Of a DNA stretch of 64,000 nucleotides, positions 49,191 through 60,844 are shown one piece after another. Each line of letters opens with the position of its first letter. Position 1 is the first letter of the stretch. The notes beneath the pieces were generated by a model. The model saw only the letters and a list, made by a program, of their open reading frames with translations. It was not told where the DNA came from and did no database searches. Origin of the DNA: Tachypleus tridentatus (lineage: Eukaryota > Arthropoda > Merostomata > Xiphosura > Limulidae); NCBI RefSeq assembly GCF_004210375.1, contig NC_134834.1, positions 15,981,857 through 16,045,856 of the forward strand, read 5' to 3'. The translations under genes and the position numbers were made by a program.

Positions 49191-49540
49191 GTAAACCTTT
49201 GAAGATACAAAACATTCTAGTTTATACAAGAGTTTACTAAATTTTAAGACTAGTCCTACATTTTAAATGCCCAATTCATACGTATAAAAAAAAGCGAATC
49301 TGTTCGTATTTTCGAGGTATATTTCTCTGTTTCGGAAAAGCGTCACTCTGGGCAACAGATAGCTTCTAGTGTGCGCTCTGCACTCTCTATACATCCAGAC
49401 TATTAAATCGAACAAACTCAATATAAGGCAACTTTCGGTACGTTTCAAACCTTTCACTGTATTTTCAGGCGCCAATAAAACCAATAAACTTAAAATATAT
49501 TTTTAAATTCGCATCAAGCATTTTATTATAAAGAAATAGG
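49191..49540. other. AT-rich DNA
   Basis: The minus-strand 73-codon frame at 49263-49484 has no recognisable feature. Confidence 0.4.
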
Positions 49541-49816
49541 TTTGTTTTGTTTGCTTGTTTTTTGGAATTTCGCACAAAGCTACTCGAGGGCTATCTGCGC
49601 TAGCCGTCCCTAATTTAGCAGTGTAAGACTAGAGAGAAGGCAGCTAGTCATCACCATCCACCGCGAACTCTTGGGCGACTCGTTTACCAACGAATAGTGG
49701 GATTGATCGTCACTTTATAACGCCCGCACAGCTGAAAGGGCGAGCATGTTTGGCGCGACCGGGATGCGAACCCGTGACCCTCAGATTACTAGTCGCACGC
49801 TTGGCCATGTCGGGCC
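49541..49816 (-). mobile_element. Type A SINE, full length, second head subfamily
   Basis: The body is intact. The head carries TTCGCATCC (plus-strand ggatgcgaa) and lacks a few bases before ggccatgtcgggcc. Confidence 0.95.
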
Positions 49817-50096
49817 TAAACAAATAGGATATTTATAATGATCCTTGATTGTTGTCCAAATCATATTTAAAATTTGAGGATATTTGAAATGTAAATTTAA
49901 TATAAGGTTAAGATAACGTGGGCTCTAACGTAAAGTGGAATTCTATTACAGACTTATTTCTCAAGTAAGTGGACAATCACAGTATCGGCAAAGGAAACAA
50001 GCTTCAAATACGATATTTTGTGATGGTGGACAATAGTTGTCCTTGGATGCGAACAACATCATATGATTTATATATAATATTTAAGTCTAATGTAAA

Positions 50097-53000
50097 GTGA
50101 ATAATACTTGTAGTTATGTCCGATCTGTCATATATTGTTATAGTGAATAATACTTGTAGTTATGTCCGATCTGTCATATATTGTTATGGTGAATAATACT
50201 TGTAGTTATGTCCGATCTGTCATATATTGTTATAGTGAATAATACTTGTAGTTATGTCCGATCTGTCATATATTGTTATAGTGAATAATACTTGTAGTTA
50301 TGTCCGATCTGTCATATATTGTTATAGTGAATAATACTTGTAGTTATGTCCGATCTGTCATATATTGTTATAGTGAATAATACTTGTAGTTATGTCCGAT
50401 CTGTCATATATTGTTATAGTGAATAATACTTGTAGTTATGTCCGATCTGTCATATATTGTTATGGTGAATAATACTTGTAGTTATGTCCGATCTGTCATA
50501 TATTGTTATGGTGAATAATACTTGTAGTTATGTCCGATCTGTCATATATTGTTATGGTGAATAATACTTGTAGTTATGTCCGATCTGTCATATATTGTTA
50601 TAGTGAATAATACTTGTAGTTATGTCCGATCTGTCATATATTGTTATGGTGAATAATACTTGTAGTTATGTCCGATCTGTCATATATTGTTATAGTGAAT
50701 AATACTTGTAGTTATGTCCGATCTGTCATATATTGTTATAGTGAATAATACTTGTAGTTATGTCCGATCTGTCATATATTGTTATAGGTGAATAATACTT
50801 GTAGTTATGTCCGATCTGTCATATATTGTTATAGTGAATAATACTTGTAGTTATGTCCGATCTGTCATATATTGTTATAGTGAATAATACTTGTAGTTAT
50901 GTCCGATCTGTCATATATTGTTATAGTGAATAATACTTGTAGTTATGTCCGATCTGTCATATATTGTTATAGTGAATAATACTTGTAGTTATGTCCGATC
51001 TGTCATATATTGTTATAGTGAATAATACTTGTAGTTATGTCCGATCTGTCATATATTGTTATAGTGAATAATACTTGTAGTTATGTCCGATCTGTCATAT
51101 ATTGTTATAGTGAATAATACTTGTAGTTATGTCCGATCTGTCATATATTGTTATAGTGAATAATACTTGTAGTTATGTCCGATCTGTCATATATTGTTAT
51201 AGTGAATAATACTTGTAGTTATGTCCGATCTGTCATATATTGTTATAGTGAATAATACTTGTAGTTATGTCCGATCTGTCATATATTGTTATAGTGAATA
51301 ATACTTGTAGTTATGTCCGATCTGTCATATATTGTTATAGTGAATAATACTTGTAGTTATGTCCGATCTGTCATATATTGTTATAGTGAATAATACTTGT
51401 AGTTATGTCCGATCTGTCATATATTGTTATAGTGAATAATACTTGTAGTTATGTCCGATCTGTCATATATTGTTATAGTGAATAATACTTGTAGTTATGT
51501 CCGATCTGTCATATATTGTTATAGTGAATAATACTTGTAGTTATGTCCGATCTGTCATATATTGTTATAGTGAATAATACTTGTAGTTATGTCCGATCTG
51601 TCATATATTGTTATAGTGAATAATACTTGTAGTTATGTCCGATCTGTCATATATTGTTATAGTGAATAATACTTGTAGTTATGTCCGATCTGTCATATAT
51701 TGTTATAGTGAATAATACTTGTAGTTATGTCCGATCTGTCATATATTGTTATAGTGAATAATACTTGTAGTTATGTCCGATCTGTCATATATTGTTATAG
51801 TGAATAATACTTGTAGTTATGTCCGATCTGTCATATATTGTTATAGTGAATAATACTTGTAGTTATGTCCGATCTGTCATATATTGTTATAGTGAATAAT
51901 ACTTGTAGTTATGTCCGATCTGTCATATATTGTTATAGTGAATAATACTTGTAGTTATGTCCGATCTGTCATATATTGTTATAGTGAATAATACTTGTAG
52001 TTATGTCCGATCTGTCATATATTGTTATGGTGAATAATACTTGTAGTTATGTCCGATCTGTCATATATTGTTATGGTGAATAATACTTGTAGTTATGTCC
52101 GATCTGTCATATATTGTTATGGTGAATAATACTTGTAGTTATGTCCGATCTGTCATATATTGTTATAGTGTGAATAATACTTGTAGTTATGTCCGATCTG
52201 TCATATATTGTTATAGTGAATAATACTTGTAGTTATGTCCGATCTGTCATATATTGTTATAGTGAATAATACTTGTAGTTATGTCCGATCTGTCATATAT
52301 TGTTATAGTGAATAATACTTGTAGTTATGTCCGATCTGTCATATATTGTTATAGTGAATAATACTTGTAGTTATGTCCGATCTGTCATATATTGTTATAG
52401 TGAATAATACTTGTAGTTATGTCCGATCTGTCATATATTGTTATAGTGAATAATACTTGTAGTTATGTCCGATCTGTCATATATTGTTATAGTGAATAAT
52501 ACTTGTAGTTATGTCCGATCTGTCATATATTGTTATAGTGAATAATACTTGTAGTTATGTCCGATCTGTCATATATTGTTATAGTGAATAATACTTGTAG
52601 TTATGTCCGATCTGTCATATATTGTTATAGTGAATAATACTTGTAGTTATGTCCGATCTGTCATATATTGTTATAGTGAATAATACTTGTAGTTATGTCC
52701 GATCTGTCATATATTGTTATAGTGAATAATACTTGTAGTTATGTCCGATCTGTCATATATTGTTATAGTGAATAATACTTGTAGTTATGTCCGATCTGTC
52801 ATATATTGTTATAGTGAATAATACTTGTAGTTATGTCCGATCTGTCATATATTGTTATAGTGAATAATACTTGTAGTTATGTCCGATCTGTCATATATTG
52901 TTATAGTGAATAATACTTGTAGTTATGTCCGATCTGTCATATATTGTTATAGTGAATCTGTCAATATATTGTTATAGTGAATAATACTTGTAGTTATGTC

Positions 53001-55980
53001 CGATCTGTCATATATTGTTATAGTGAATAATACTTGTAGTTATGTCCGATCTGTCATATATTGTTATAGTGAATAATACTTGTAGTTATGTCCGATCTGT
53101 CATATATTGTTATGGTGAATAATACTTGTAGTTATGTCCGATCTGTCATATATTGTTATAGTATATTGTTATAGTGAATAATACTTGTAGTTATGTCCGA
53201 TCTGTCATATATTGTTATAGTGAATAATACTTGTAGTTATGTCCGATCTGTCATATATTGTTATGTCCTTGTAGTTATGTCCGATCTGTCATATATTGTT
53301 ATAGTGAATAATACTTGTAGTTATGTCCGATCTGTCATATATTGTTATAGTGAATAATACTTGTAGTTATGTCCGATCTGTCATATATTGTTATAGTGAA
53401 TAATACTTGTAGTTATGTCCGATCTGTCATATATTGTTATAGTGAATAATACTTGTAGTTATGTCCGATCTGTCATATATTGTTATAGTGAATAATACTT
53501 GTAGTTATGTCCGATCTGTCATATATTGTTATAGTGAATAATACTTGTAGTTATGTCCGATCTGTCATATATTGTTATAGTGAATAATACTTGTAGTTAT
53601 GTCCGATCTGTCATATATTGTTATAGTGAATAATACTTGTAGTTATGTCCGATCTGTCATATATTGTTATAGTGAATAATACTTGTAGTTATGTCCGATC
53701 TGTCATATATTGTTATAGTGAATAATACTTGTAGTTATGTCATATATTGTTATAGTGAATAATACGATCTCTGTCATATATTGTTATAGTGAATAATACT
53801 TGTAGTTATGTCCGATCTGTCATATATTGTTATAGTGATAGTGAATCTGTCAATATAGTGAATAATACTTGTAGTTATGTCCGATCTGTCATATATTGTT
53901 ATTGAATAGTAGTTATGTCCGATCTGTCATATATTGTTATAGTGAATAATACTTGTAGTTATGTCCGATCTGTCATATATTGTTATATAATACTTGTGAA
54001 TAATACTTGTAGTTATGTCCGATCTGTCATATATTGTTATAGTGAATAATACTTGTAGTTATGTCCGATCTGTCATATATTGTTATAGTGAATAATACTT
54101 GTAGTTATGTCCGATCTGTCATATATTGTTATAGTGAATAATACTTGTAGTTATGTCCGATCTGTCATATATTGTTATAGTGAATAATACTTGTAGTTAT
54201 GTCCGATCTGTCATATATTGTTATAGTGAATAATACTTGTAGTTATGTCCGATCTGTCATATATTGTTATAGTGAATAATACTTGTATATCTGTCATGTT
54301 ATAGTGAATAATACTTGTAGTTATGTCCGATCTGTCATATATTGTTATAGTGAATAATACTTGTAGTTATGTCCGATCTGTCATATATTGTTATAGTGAA
54401 TAATACTTGTAGTTATGTCCGATCTGTCATATATTGTTATAGTGAATAATACTTGTAGTTATGTCCGATCTGTCATATATTGTTATAGTGAATAATACTT
54501 GTAGTTATGTCCGATCTGTCATATATTGTTATAGTGAATAATACTTGTAGTTATGTCCGATCTGTCATATATTGTTATAGTGAATAATACTTGTAGTTAT
54601 GTCCGATCTGTCATATATTGTTATAGTGAATAATACTTGTAGTTATGTCCGATCTGTCATATATTGTTATAGTGAATAATACTTGTAGTTATGTCCGATC
54701 TGTCATATATTGTTATAGTGAATAATACTTGTAGTTATGTCCGATCTGTCATATATTGTTATAGTGAATAATACTTGTAGTTATGTCCGATCTGTCATAT
54801 ATTGTTATAGTGAATAATACTTGTAGTTATGTCCGATCTGTCATATATTGTTATAGTGAATAATACTTGTAGTTATGTCCGATCTGTCATATATTGTTAT
54901 AGTGAATAATACTTGTAGTTATGTCCGATCTGTCATATATTGTTATGTCCGAATGTAATAATACTTGTAGTTATGTCCGATCTGTCATATATTGTTATGG
55001 TGAATAATACTTGTAGTTATGTCCGATCTGTCATATATTGTTATAGTGAATAATACTTGTAGTTATGTCCGATCTGTCATATATTGTTATATTGTTATGA
55101 ATAATACTTGTAGTTATGTCCGATCTGTCATATATTGTTATAGTGAATAATACTTGTAGTTATGTCCGATCTGTCATATATTGTTATAGTGAATAATACT
55201 TGTAGTTATGTCCGATCTGTCATATATTGTTATAGGTGAATAATACTTGTAGTTATGTCCGATCTGTCATATATTGTTATAGTGAATAATACTTGTAGTT
55301 ATGTCCGATCTGTCATATATTGTTATAGTGAATAATACTTGTAGTTATGTCCGATCTGTCATATATTGTTATAGTGAATAATACTTGTAGTTATGTCCGA
55401 TCTGTCATATATTGTTATAGTGAATAATACTTGTAGTTATGTCCGATCTGTCATATATTGTTATGGTGAATAATACTTGTAGTTATGTCCGATCTGTCAT
55501 ATATTGTTATGGTGAATAATACTTGTAGTTATGTCCGATCTGTCATATATTGTTATAGTGAATAATACTTGTAGTTATGTCCGATCTGTCATATATTGTT
55601 ATAGTGAATAATACTTGTAGTTATGTCCGATCTGTCATATATTGTTATGGTGAATAATACTTGTAGTTATGTCCGATCTGTCATATATTGTTATAGTGAA
55701 TAATACTTGTAGTTATGTCCGATCTGTCATATATTGTTATAGTGAATAATACTTGTAGTTATGTCCGATCTGTCATATATTGTTATAGTGAATAATACTT
55801 GTAGTTATGTCCGATCTGTCATGTCCGATCTGTCATATATTGTTATAGTGAATAATACTTGTAGTTATGTCCGATCTGTCATATATTGTTATAGTGAATA
55901 ATACTTGTAGTTATGTTCGATCTGTCATATATTGTTATGGTGAATATTACTTGTAGTTTTGTCCGATCTGTCACATATTG
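50097..55980 (+). repeat. 46-bp satellite-like array, about 128 copies
   Basis: The monomer reads agtgaataatacttgtagtt then atgtccgatctgtcatatat and tgttat. It is remarkably uniform: the main variation is one A/G site (ttatAgtg versus ttatGgtg). Most units are exactly 46 bp from 50097 to about 52945. After that, irregular joins interrupt the register (for example near 52955, 53160, 53265, 53740, 53840, 53905, 53985, 54285, 54948, 55090 and 55820). The last two units are diverged, as expected at an array edge. No coding frame is found. Confidence 0.98.
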
Positions 55981-55983
55981 TTA

Positions 55984-56065
55984 TTTGTTTGCTTGTTTTT
56001 AGAATATTCGCACAAGACTCTACAAAGGGCGATGTACGCATAGCTGTTCCCTCGTTTGGAACTCA
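55984..56065 (-). mobile_element. Type A SINE tail fragment wedged between two arrays
   Basis: tgtttgcttgtttttagaat, attcgcacaa and gcgatgtacgcatagctgtt match the reversed SINE tail and cgctagcc block, with decay. The 46-bp array ends on its left and a 40-bp array begins on its right. Confidence 0.75.
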
Positions 56066-56067
56066 TA

Positions 56068-56808
56068 AAATGGAAGTAAAGCAATGGTGAACAACATTTA
56101 CTGATAGAATGGTGGTAAGACAGCTGGTGAACAACACTTACTGATAGAATGGTGGTAAGACAGCTGGTGAACAACACTTACTGATAGAATGGTGGTAAGA
56201 CAGCTGGTGAACAACACTTACTGAGAGAATGGTGGTATGATAGCTGGTGAACAACACTTCCTGATAGAATGATGGTAAGGCAGTTGGTGAACAACACTTA
56301 CTGATAGAATAGAGGTAAGACAGCTGGTGAACAACACTTACTGATAGAATGGTGTTAAGACAGCTGGTGAACAACACTTCCTAATAGAATGGTGGTAAGA
56401 CAGTTGGTGAACAACACTTCCTGATAGAATGGTGGTAAGAAAACTGGTGAACAACACTTACTGATAGAATGGTGGTAAGGCAGCTGGTGAACAGCACTTC
56501 CTGATAGAATGGTGGTAAGACAGCTAGTGAATAGCACTTCCTGATAGAATGGTGGTAAGGCAGCTGGTGAACAACACTTACTGATAGAATGATGTTAAGG
56601 CAGCTGGTGAACAACACTTCCTGATAGAATAGTGATAAGGCAGTTTGTGAACAGCATTTCCTGATAGAATGTTGGTAAGGCAGCTGGTGAACAACACTTA
56701 CTGATAGAATGGAGATAAGGCAGTTGGTGAACAACACTTACTGATAGAATGGAAGTAAAACAACTGTTCAACAGCACTTACTGATAGAACAGAGATAAGA
56801 CAGCTGGT
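56068..56808 (+). repeat. 40-bp minisatellite, about 18 copies
   Basis: The monomer reads gtgaacaacacttactgata then gaatggtggtaagacagctg, with point variation in most units (more diverged than the neighbouring 46-bp array). The five overlapping minus-strand frames here (up to 118 codons) are frame by-products of the repeat. Confidence 0.96.
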
Positions 56809-56880
56809 TAGAAACGCCTACCACCAACTATTCCTCTTGTAAGTCTATCTGATCTTCTTGTGACATTTGATCATTTCTGT

Positions 56881-56988
56881 GGTGAACCTATGAATCTTAA
56901 TGGGGTATCATTTATGTAGTGAACCTATGATCCTTAGTGAGGTATCATCTATGTAGTGAACGTATGAACCTTAGTACGGTATCTTTTC
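56881..56988 (+). repeat. 41-bp tandem repeat, about 2.6 copies
   Basis: Units share gtgaacctatga, ccttagt and ggtatcatctatgta. It lies shortly after the 40-bp array and is unrelated to it in sequence. Confidence 0.85.
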
Positions 56989-57048
56989 CAGATGTTGAGC
57001 ATATTATTTATGGTAAAGATAACTATGAACCTTTTAATTCGTATATGT

Positions 57049-57130
57049 GTGTTTCTCTTATAACAAAACCATACTGGGCTTTCTGTTGCGTCCACCGAGG
57101 GAAATGAAACCATTTTTAGCGACATCTTTT
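57049..57130 (-). mobile_element. Type B SINE fragment
   Basis: ctgggctttctgttgcgtcc, accgagggaaatgaaacc and tttttagcgacat show the reversed link and head. Confidence 0.75.
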
Positions 57131-57189
57131 AATAACATAGGAAAGGCGTGCTTCTCAAATTAAAGTGTACAGACGGTAAATTTAAAAAG

Positions 57190-57285
57190 TCCCCCACTGG
57201 GTCAGCGACAAGTCTACGGATTTACAACGCTAAAATCAGGGGTTTGTTTTCCCTCGGTGAACGCAACAGAAAACACATACATAAA
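57190..57285 (+). mobile_element. Type B SINE, opposite orientation to its neighbour
   Basis: cccccactgggtcagcgaca, ggatttacaacgctaaaatc and ccctcggtgaacgcaacaga. With the copy at 57049 it forms an inverted pair about 60 bp apart. Its CAGGGG string is head sequence, not a transposon end. Confidence 0.8.
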
Positions 57286-57847
57286 AAAGAAATCTGATAA
57301 TTTGTACGCAGCCCCACATGGACCAAAAGAATTCCCATACTAATTCTGGTGAAGATCGACCTCAATCATTCGAAGCAGTTACCTGGACGTAAAACAGGCA
57401 GCACTATTTCATTTGTATAGTTTTTTTTTCATGTGTAGCATTATTCAAAAGTGTAACGCCATCTATTGACACAATACGGTTTAATAATTTAAATGTAATG
57501 TTGTTTTTTGGATGTTTAATTCATTGTAGAAAAGAGAATATAACGAAGAAGCGTGAGTTTTAGAAGTTAAAAGACTGGTTGTTGAGTCATAAGCTAGAAC
57601 GAAAGCTCTCTGTAAAAGACTCAACACTAAGTTTAGGATGCCACATTAGCCACGTGGGAGTAGCATGCAATATACACATATAATAAAAAACAAACAGAAA
57701 TACAACCAACATTTTTATTTACCAAAAGGTTATCAAAGAAGGTGACATTAGCAAAAACAGTTGTCACATCGTACATTGTGAGTAAATATCTGAATTTCAC
57801 TAAGCCGCAAAAAAGTTAGTGAGATTAATTAAATTAGCGTTTGGCTT
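57286..57847. other. AT-rich DNA left of the hAT remnant
   Basis: No terminal inverted repeat, SINE or coding frame is recognised. It may include the decayed 3' untranslated part of the hAT element, but no boundary is visible. Confidence 0.4.
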
Positions 57848-59595
57848 TCAAAATATCTTCAATGTTTGTTTTGAATTGCTGCATCCAATCATTAGAATTG
57901 CTCTCAAATGTTCATCAGTCAACCTTGATCGATGTACCGACTTCACAAACTTCATTTTTGGAAATGCTTGTTCACAGACATAAGTTGTTCCGAACACTGA
58001 TGCCGTACCAGATGCAAACTGCTTCAGCTTTGGAAAGTCACGTTCAGGTATGCAGCTGTAAAATTCAATAAGTTGCCCCTCTCTGTGTTTTGCTTTCAAC
58101 AAGTCATTTCCTTGTAAATCGATGACCTCCAGCTGAAGTTCCACTGGCACGTCATCAATGACACAATCAAAAGGATTCTGTAAAAGGAGAATGTCACTTT
58201 GGATTCTGTCGAGATCCAAAAATCTCTCTAAAAATGCTTATTTAAATCACCAATAATCTTTTTATGAAACTCCAGGTTGACATCTTCTGTTATTCCAGCA
58301 TGAAACTCATTGAAACACTGAAAATGAGAGAGGTTTCCTCCTTCCAAATGTGCTTCAAACAATGACAGCTTTCTCTGAAATCCTTTAATGATTCTATAGA
58401 GATCACAGACAAGGTTATTCTTCCCCTGAAGTTTCAAGTTCAATTCATTCATGTGCGATGTGATATCAACCAAAAATGACAACTTTGACAACCAGGTTGG
58501 ATCCGACAGAAGTGGATCGGATCTATACTTCTCGATGAGAAATATATTTCTCTTCTCAGCTTATAAAAACGACACAAGACTTTACCGCAGCTGAGCCACC
58601 TCACCGCCGTGTGATAAGGCAAGTCACAGAAATTTGAACCAATTTCTTCAAGAAACGCCTTGAACTGGCGATGATTAAGTGCATGACCCCCAATGAAGTT
58701 CACTGCAGAAATGACTGGTTTCAGTACGCAAGAAATATCTAAGTCTTTTCCACAGAGTACTTGCTGATGCCTGATGCAGTGTATGAACAGAGCACTTGGT
58801 AGTTGAAGATCTTCCAACTGTTTCCGGATCAGCCCCACCAGACCCTTCTTTACTCCAGCCATGTTTTTTCCTCCATCAACTGTTACACCTCTAAGCTGAT
58901 TCCACTGAAGGTTATAGTCTTACAAAGTTTTATGCACTTCCATGAAAATGTCTTCTCCAGTTGTTCTTCCGTGCATGCTGCAAACTGATGCCAACTCTTC
59001 CGTGATCTGAAAGTCCAAATTAACTCCATGAATGAACACGAGAAGTTGTGACGTACTCGAGAGATCAGTAGACTCATCCAGCGCCAAAGAATACCATAGG
59101 AAGTTTCTTGCTTTTTGGCGTATCTGTAATGTGATGTTCTCTCCAAGTTCTTCTGCTCTCCGTACAACTGAAGTTGCTGAAAGGCTGATACTTTAAAAGA
59201 AATTGGCTTTTTCAGGACACAGCTTATTTGCTGCTTCCATCACACACTCTTTGATGAAGTTGCCGTCAGTAAAAGGTTTTCCTCGCTCTGCCATCCTATG
59301 CACTATTTTGTAACGTGTACGAGTGACAGATTCATTTTCAGCAAACTTTCTCGTGAAGAGATTCTTTTGAGATTCAAAAACACGTTTTATAGATTCAACT
59401 TTCTCAGAATGGAACTTTTCTGAAAATTTCAAATATGTTGATAGATGTTTTGTTTCATAAGATTGTACTCTTTTAAAACAGCAACACTTTCGGTGCATAT
59501 CACATAAGTGGCTTTCTGGTTTCCACAAAGAAGTACTTTTCTCCCCATTCTTCACGACACTCAGAGTCCACTTTTCTTCTTTTAAAAGCAGCCAT
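57848..59595 (-). pseudogene. hAT transposase pseudogene, GTF2IRD2/ZBED-like
   Basis: This is the remnant of a roughly 580-residue transposase, close to the usual 600-650. The N-terminus at 59595 (MAAFKRRKVD, then EKYFF) precedes a degenerate BED-type zinc finger ending in YETKH. The RNase H-like core shows the first catalytic acidic motif DESTD near 59078-59064 and VTVDGGKNMAG near 58895-58855. Further on come FIHCIRHQQVLCGK, VRWLSCGKVL and, near the C-terminus, SVFGTTYVCEQAF plus RSRLTDEHL of the hATC dimerisation region. Breaks: frameshift near 59510, in-frame TAA at 59193-59195, in-frame TAA at 58920-58922, frameshift near 58530, frameshift near 58230. It cannot encode an active enzyme. 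The relatives are known vertebrate domesticated genes, but the breaks argue for an ordinary dead copy. Confidence 0.9.
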
Positions 59596-60121
59596 AACGA
59601 TGTGTGATAAAAAAACAGGATCTGAAAAGGAAAAACACAGAACGCTGTGAGAAAAGTATTGTACTGGTCCAAGAACGCACAAACAAAACATATTGAAACG
59701 TACGTTTGCCACGACACTTACCTAAGATCGAGTTACGAAAGGCGCATAACCAGACTACTAAGAGAAATGAGCTTGCTGAAGTGGTAACCTTAGGCCGCTG
59801 AATTTATAAGACGAGTCGATAGGACGAGGGTTAAGTCTGTACTTGTTTTCGAAATTCTAATGGTTTCATAGATATGTGCCTCCATATGAATAAATGGGCA
59901 GCAAGGACGAAAGAAGAATTTTCCTATTGGTTAAAAATGCGCGTGAGAGCCTTGTTTCTTTTTATCATTACGTCTTGTGTTTGCCAGCTCAAAGCGACCA
60001 TCGGTGTGATTTATTTTATGACAGTCGGACATATGATGAAATGTCACTTTTTATTTACAAGCGGCTAGCTGCTGGCGGGGCGGACAAAATGACCTCGAGG
60101 GCCGTAGTTTGATGACCCCTG
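57848..60121 (-). mobile_element. Decayed hAT-superfamily DNA transposon
   Basis: The element runs on the minus strand. Its 5' end is at 60121, where the minus strand begins CAGGGGTCATCAAACTACGG, the typical terminal inverted repeat start of Charlie/ZBED-like hAT elements. The flank 60122-60129 (gacaagag) would be the 8-bp target duplication. The transposase reading frame follows from 59595 down to 57848. I found no matching inverted repeat left of 57848, and the expected second half of the interrupted SINE is also missing there, so the 3' end seems lost. The left border given is only the end of the coding remnant. Confidence 0.85.
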
Positions 60122-60321
60122 GACAAGAGGAAAGAAAGCTGGTCATCACCACCCAACGCTAACTCTTAGGCTACTTTTTTAGTAACAAATAGTGGGATTG
60201 ACTGTAAAAATTACAACGTCTCCACAGCTGAGAGGGCGAGCACGTTTGGAGTGACATGGATTCGAACCTTCTACCCTTGGATTATCAGTCGAGTTCCTTA
60301 ACTACCTGGCCATGCCGGGCC
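60122..60321 (-). mobile_element. Type A SINE, head half only, cut by the hAT insertion
   Basis: The copy begins within the body at gacaagaggaaagaaagctg, exactly at the hAT end, and continues to ggccatgccgggcc. The tail half expected on the other side of the transposon was not found. Confidence 0.92.
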
Positions 60322-60604
60322 GATTCTTACCATCCAGCAAAAGTATTAAGTCTATTACTTCATGTGATATTTAGGGATATACTGCAAAGTTATAATATTA
60401 GAAAACTAGAATGTGAAGAGATTATATAAGTCATATTCAAACTATTTTGGAATTTCACAACGTCTTCACGTTCGATCATGCTCTATCTGACGTCTATGAG
60501 TGCATCTTCACAATAGCCCTGTAATGTAGTTTATAATGCAAAATAATTTGTCTCGAGGCTATCTATATCTATCTATTATATCGTAATCCATCTAGTGTAC
60601 GAGA

Positions 60605-60844
60605 CTATTGGTTTCCCAGTGTCCATTTCAATGTTCCTTTCGAAAACAAACTCTCAGACGCTGCATCCAGCGACTTGACCAGAGTTTGAAATAGCTTGAA
60701 TACCTCGTTTCGTTCCTGCTTGAGGTTGTCGATGGCTGAAAGTACACGTCGTGGAAGCAACTTGTGTCACTTTTCATGGAGGCGATTCATCTTGGTTGTG
60801 TTGGGTACTGTTGTATGGTTAAGACGGAAATGGTTGTTGTTATA
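60605..60844 (-). pseudogene. Possible gene fragment, helical protein, one internal stop
   Basis: Reading the minus strand from 60844 to the TAG at 60605-60607 gives 80 codons in one frame with a single internal TGA (60767-60769). The stretch after the TGA is strongly protein-like: charged and heptad-like, including NLKQERNEVFKLFQTLVKSL and ending GTLKWTLGNQ. Its local GC content is higher than the flanks. I do not recognise the family. It could be an exon of an unknown gene with a TGA difference, a retropseudogene piece, or a piece of a transposon protein. No splice signals were established. It lies between the decayed hAT element and the PGK gene. Confidence 0.3.

Noticed and set aside
50097..55980. 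CRISPR-like array
   Set aside because: The repeats are contiguous with no variable spacers, in a eukaryotic intron-bearing context. It is a satellite-like tandem array.
56381..56737. 118-codon minus frame and overlapping frames
   Set aside because: By-product of the 40-bp array, whose three minus frames mostly lack stops.
57234..57250. CAGGGG string as the missing left terminal repeat of the hAT element
   Set aside because: It continues as type B SINE head sequence (tttgttttccctcgg), not as the terminal repeat sequence, and lacks the SINE flank expected beyond a hAT end.
58883..59167. 94-codon minus frame inside the hAT region taken as the coding frame
   Set aside because: The family motifs (DESTD and neighbours) lie in another minus frame that lacks a start codon here. 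This frame is a shadow.
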